A stretch of DNA of 9,093 bases, from assembly GCA_017630975.1 (NCBI GenBank), contig JAGBUF010000379.1:1-9093 (forward strand), in the 5' to 3' direction. Below, piece by piece: positions 5,804 to 9,093 of the stretch; positions within the stretch are counted from its first letter, which is position 1, and every line of letters starts with the position of its first letter. This DNA is from Paraprevotella sp. (GTDB lineage Bacteria; Bacteroidota; Bacteroidia; Bacteroidales; Bacteroidaceae). Position numbers and translations under genes: made by a program. The notes beneath the pieces are model-generated. The model was not told where the DNA came from and ran no database searches. It worked only from the letters and a program-made list of their open reading frames with translations.

Positions 5804-6796
5804 ATGAAAAGATTTTACCATTTCATCGTTCTTATCATTGTCAGCACCTGTCTATTTGGACAAGGCAGATACAACAGAGTGAGAAACAATGTTCCATTGG
5901 ATTCTATAGTCCTAAGCGATCCTTGTATTTTGGCTGATAAAGCCACCATGACTTATTACATGACCGGTACAGGCGGAAAGTTATGGAAAAGCAAAGATCT
6001 TAAACTTTGGAGCGGTCCATACACTGTTGCCGAAACCGACCCTAAGTCATGGATGGGACCTCGCCCCATGATATGGGCTGCCGAACTTCATCAGTATCAA
6101 GACAAATATTATTATTTCGCTACGTTTACCAACAGAGACGTAAAAATCGGTACATATAGAGGTAATGAAATAGAACGTCGAGCATGTCACGTATTGGTCA
6201 GCGATAAAGCAGAAGGTCCTTATCGCCCCATGAAGGACAAGACTTATCTGCCCGCTGAAAAGCCTACTTTGGATGGAACTTTATGGGTAGACACAGATGG
6301 AAAGCCCTATATGGTGTACTGTTATGAATGGTTGCAAAATTGGGATGGAACCATTGAAAAAATTGAATTGAAACACGACCTCAGCGGTAGTGTAGGAGAG
6401 GGGAAATTACTCTTCCGCGCCAGCGAATCACCATGGAGCAGAGAAAAAGTGGAGTGTAAGTTTGGACCTAACAGAGTAACCGATGGTCCATATCTGTTCC
6501 GCACACAAACCGGACGATTAGGAATGATTTGGACCAGTTGGATTCATGATGTATACACACAAGGAGTAGTATACTCAGAGAGCGGAACTTTAGATGGTCC
6601 ATGGATTCAAGAAAAAGATCCTATCACACCACCCAATTTCGGTCATGGCATGTTGTTCCGCACTTTCGAGGGCAAACTATTAATGTCTGTTCACAGTCAC
6701 AAAGATATCAATGGACGCTATCACCGTGTACCACATTTGTTTGTAGTGGATGACTCCGGAGATAAAATCAAAATAGGGGAGGAATATCGACCTTAA
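5804..6796 (+). CDS. Exported GH43-like glycoside hydrolase
   Basis: The 330-aa product has an N-terminal signal (MKRFYHF, then a hydrophobic core to about 18). VSTC at 13-16 resembles a poor lipobox, so periplasmic export by signal peptidase I is more likely than lipidation. The mature part fits a single five-bladed beta-propeller of glycoside hydrolase family 43: LSDPCIL with Asp39 (expected general base), [10 protein letters not shown] (89-98), TLDGTLWVD with Asp157 (expected pKa modulator), VTDGPYLF with Asp227 where the general acid Glu usually sits, and FGHGMLF with His281 near the propeller axis. Family members mostly release arabinose, xylose or galactose units from plant polysaccharides; the substrate here cannot be read from the sequence. 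No SusC/SusD pair or other carbohydrate gene is adjacent in the window, so it looks like a stand-alone gene. Its stop codon overlaps that of mutS. Fold assignment is firm, exact activity is not. Confidence 0.85.
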   Translation: MKRFYHFIVLIIVSTCLFGQGRYNRVRNNVPLDSIVLSDPCILADKATMTYYMTGTGGKLWKSKDLKLWSGPYTVAETDPKSWMGPRPMIWAAELHQYQDKYYYFATFTNRDVKIGTYRGNEIERRACHVLVSDKAEGPYRPMKDKTYLPAEKPTLDGTLWVDTDGKPYMVYCYEWLQNWDGTIEKIELKHDLSGSVGEGKLLFRASESPWSREKVECKFGPNRVTDGPYLFRTQTGRLGMIWTSWIHDVYTQGVVYSESGTLDGPWIQEKDPITPPNFGHGMLFRTFEGKLLMSVHSHKDINGRYHRVPHLFVVDDSGDKIKIGEEYRP

Positions 6797-9093
6797 TCAC
6801 GTTTCCCTTTCACAATCCTCTTGATACTATCTAATTTATTGAGAGCTTCAACAGGCGTAAGGTTGTTAATATCAAGATTTAGGATTTCATCACGTATCTG
6901 GCACAATACAGGGTCATCCAACTGAAAGAAACTCAGTTGGACACCTGTATCCGGTGCCATGATTTTCTTCACATTTGTACCCTTTTTTACTACATCCTTA
7001 CTGTTGGCTGACTCCAAATCCTTCAATATTGTGTTAGCTCTGTTCACGATACTCTTCGGCATACCTGCCAACTTAGCAACATGAATACCAAAAGAGTGTT
7101 CACTGCCACCACGCTCCAACTTACGCAAGAAAATGACTTTCTGATCTACCTCTCGCACCGATACATTGTAATTTTTGATACGAGGATAGAGTTTTTCCAT
7201 CTCATTCAACTCATGGTAGTGAGTAGCAAACAGAGTTCTTGCCCGACCTTTGCTATTCTCATGAATATGTTCTACTATGGCCCATGCAATACTGATACCA
7301 TCATAAGTAGACGTACCACGACCCAACTCATCAAAAAGAATCAGGCTTCGAGGGGATATATTGTTCAATATATTGGCGGCTTCATTCATTTCCACCATAA
7401 AAGTACTCTCACCCATAGAGATGTTGTCGCTTGCTCCCACACGTGTGAATATTTTATCCACCAGACCGACACTTGCCGATTCTGCAGGTACAAAACAACC
7501 TATTTGTGCCATCAATGTTATCAAAGCCGTTTGGCGCAATAAAGCTGATTTTCCCGCCATATTGGGACCGGTAATGATAATAATCTGTTGCTTCTCGGCA
7601 TCCAAATAGACATCATTCGCAATATAACGCTCACCGATGGGCAATTCCTTCTCAATGACAGGATGACGCCCCTGACGAATATCCAGCACATCGTTGTCTT
7701 CGATTACCGGACGGATATAATTGTTTTCTTGTGCCACCTGAGCAAAAGAAAGCAAACAGTCCAATCGTGCCAATAAATTAGCATTGGTCTGTATAGCAGA
7801 TGTATATTCAGCCAACGCCAATACCAAATCATTGAAGAGTTTTGTTTCAAGCATAAGAATCTTGTCTTCCGCTCCCATGATTTTCTCTTCATATTCTTTG
7901 AGCTCCTGCGTAATATAACGTTCTGCATTCACTAATGTCTGCTTACGAATCCATTCTGCCGGCACTTTATCCTTATGTGTATTACGCACTTCAAGATAAT
8001 AACCGAATACATTGTTATAAGCTATTTTCAGACTCGGGATGCCGGTTTGTTCTGTTTCTCGCTGTTGCAATTTCAACAAATAGTCTTTCCCTTCATAAGC
8101 TATACTACGCAGTTCATCCAACTCAGCATTGACACCTGAAGCTATCACACCACCCTTATTTACCATCAAGGGCGGATCGTTCTGTATTTCACGAGCTATA
8201 CGATCACGTATTTCCACACAAAGATTCAATTGCTCGCCTATTTTTTGTAGTGTCTCATCAGCAGCTTGTTCACATGCCTTCTTGATGGGTTCAATGGCTT
8301 GCAACGCAATCTTCAACTGCACGACATCACGAGGCGAAACCCTGCCTACAGATACTTTGGAAATGATGCGTTCCAAATCACCCATCAACCGTAAACGGTC
8401 AGCCACCAAGTCTTTAAATATCGGTTCGCGGAAAAAATAATCCACTACATCCAATCGTCCGTTAATATGCTTTACATCCTTCAATGGGAACAACACCCAT
8501 CTGCGCATCAAACGAGCACCCATTGGAGTAATGGTATGATCTATGACACCCAACAGAGAGTTCCCACCTTCTACCATTGATGACAACAACTCCAAATTCC
8601 GTACCGTGAACTTATCCAAACGCACATATCTTTCTTCTTCTATACGCGATATAGAACTGATATGTCCCAAACGGCTATGTTGTGTCATTTCAAGATACTG
8701 CAATATTACACCACCGGCTATGACACCACACTTCAAATGGTCGATGCCAAAACCCTTTAGGTTTTTTACCTCAAAATGTCTCAACATTTTCTCTGTGGCA
8801 GATCGCTCGGAGAAAGCCCAGTCATCCATCTCAAAAGTAAAATATCGCGATCCGAAATTACCTTCAAACATTCCACGTTTGCCTCGCTCAAACAAAACCT
8901 CTTTGGGAGAAAAATTACCCAAAAGCTTGTCTATATATGAAAAATCGCCCTCGGATGTCAAAAACTCACCGGTACTGATGTCCAAAAATGCCACACCACA
9001 TACATTCTTGGAAAAATGCACGGCAGCCAAGAAATTGTTTTCTTTACAAGTCAGTACATTGTCGTTCATGGACACACCGGGAGTCACCAATTC
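6793..9093 (-). CDS. mutS: DNA mismatch repair ATPase MutS (5' partial)
   Basis: The frame is open to the window edge and begins with ELVTPGV, the sequence that follows the mismatch-binding domain in MutS. About 100 N-terminal residues, including the Phe-x-Glu mismatch reader, are therefore outside; the TTG at 9088-9090 is internal. Visible parts: the connector domain; the core ([13 protein letters not shown] near 8480-8520); the clamp, returning to the core with [15 protein letters not shown] (about 7880-7925); and the ATPase domain, with Walker A GPNMAGKS (7546-7569), [15 protein letters not shown], Walker B LILFDE (7327-7344) and ATHYHEL. Near the C-terminus QLSFF (6925-6939) matches the beta-clamp-binding motif, and a dimerising helical end follows. 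MutS binds mismatches and recruits MutL in DNA repair. All visible motifs are intact and the reading frame is unbroken, so the gene appears functional. Neither neighbour suggests an operon partner. Confidence 0.97.
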   Translation of the reverse strand, partial: ELVTPGVSMNDNVLTCKENNFLAAVHFSKNVCGVAFLDISTGEFLTSEGDFSYIDKLLGNFSPKEVLFERGKRGMFEGNFGSRYFTFEMDDWAFSERSATEKMLRHFEVKNLKGFGIDHLKCGVIAGGVILQYLEMTQHSRLGHISSISRIEEERYVRLDKFTVRNLELLSSMVEGGNSLLGVIDHTITPMGARLMRRWVLFPLKDVKHINGRLDVVDYFFREPIFKDLVADRLRLMGDLERIISKVSVGRVSPRDVVQLKIALQAIEPIKKACEQAADETLQKIGEQLNLCVEIRDRIAREIQNDPPLMVNKGGVIASGVNAELDELRSIAYEGKDYLLKLQQRETEQTGIPSLKIAYNNVFGYYLEVRNTHKDKVPAEWIRKQTLVNAERYITQELKEYEEKIMGAEDKILMLETKLFNDLVLALAEYTSAIQTNANLLARLDCLLSFAQVAQENNYIRPVIEDNDVLDIRQGRHPVIEKELPIGERYIANDVYLDAEKQQIIIITGPNMAGKSALLRQTALITLMAQIGCFVPAESASVGLVDKIFTRVGASDNISMGESTFMVEMNEAANILNNISPRSLILFDELGRGTSTYDGISIAWAIVEHIHENSKGRARTLFATHYHELNEMEKLYPRIKNYNVSVREVDQKVIFLRKLERGGSEHSFGIHVAKLAGMPKSIVNRANTILKDLESANSKDVVKKGTNVKKIMAPDTGVQLSFFQLDDPVLCQIRDEILNLDINNLTPVEALNKLDSIKRIVKGKRD

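Noticed and set aside
5849..5851. GH43 protein as a lipoprotein through Cys16 (VSTC)
   Set aside because: Thr at the -1 position is a poor lipobox residue and the signal continues to a plausible signal peptidase I site; left as a minor alternative.
7081..8440. Several plus-strand open frames (up to 153 codons) inside mutS
   Set aside because: All are antisense shadows of an intact mutS frame with no independent support.
1..9093. CRISPR array, insertion sequence, tRNA or rRNA gene
   Set aside because: No regular repeat-spacer pattern, transposase motif, terminal inverted repeats with target duplication, or RNA gene signature was seen on either strand.

Overview
The window most likely comes from a member of the Bacteroidales (Bacteroides/Prevotella-like). 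Supporting signs are the protein families (GH43, DUF2490, a Cthe_2159-type beta-helix lipoprotein, Bacteroidetes-type MutS), candidate promoters with the Bacteroidetes -7 consensus TAnnTTTG, the near absence of Shine-Dalgarno sequences, moderate GC content, and a type IX secretion-like C-terminal tail. I did not identify genus or species. All family names come from reading motifs, not from a search.

Layout. (1) 1-1098, plus strand: 3' part of a secreted lamin-tail-domain protein, probably of the CotH kinase-like family, whose N-terminal part lies outside the window. It ends in a strong intrinsic terminator. (2) 1099-1447: intergenic region between convergent units, holding two terminators and about 210 bases with nothing recognisable. 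(3) 1448-5631, minus strand: a tight four-gene operon, read from right to left. It encodes a VTC-domain (polyphosphate polymerase-like) protein, a DUF4956 membrane protein, a DUF2490 predicted outer-membrane barrel, and a large beta-helix surface lipoprotein of the Cthe_2159 carbohydrate-binding type. Gaps are 14, 24 and 12 bases. (4) 5632-5803: divergent promoter region. (5) 5804-6796, plus strand: exported GH43-like glycoside hydrolase. (6) 6793-9093, minus strand: mutS, cut at its 5' end by the window edge and overlapping the GH43 gene tail-to-tail by four bases.

How the genes may work together. The operon covers each compartment of the envelope: a cytosolic polyphosphate polymerase-like enzyme, an inner-membrane partner, an outer-membrane barrel and a surface lipoprotein. 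A probable CotH-family surface protein lies next to it. VTC, DUF4956 and CotH genes recur together in diverse bacteria (general knowledge). The inference that they form a phosphate-polymer or phosphorylation-linked surface system is the most interesting idea in the window, and it is untested. The GH43 gene and mutS look like ordinary, unrelated neighbours.
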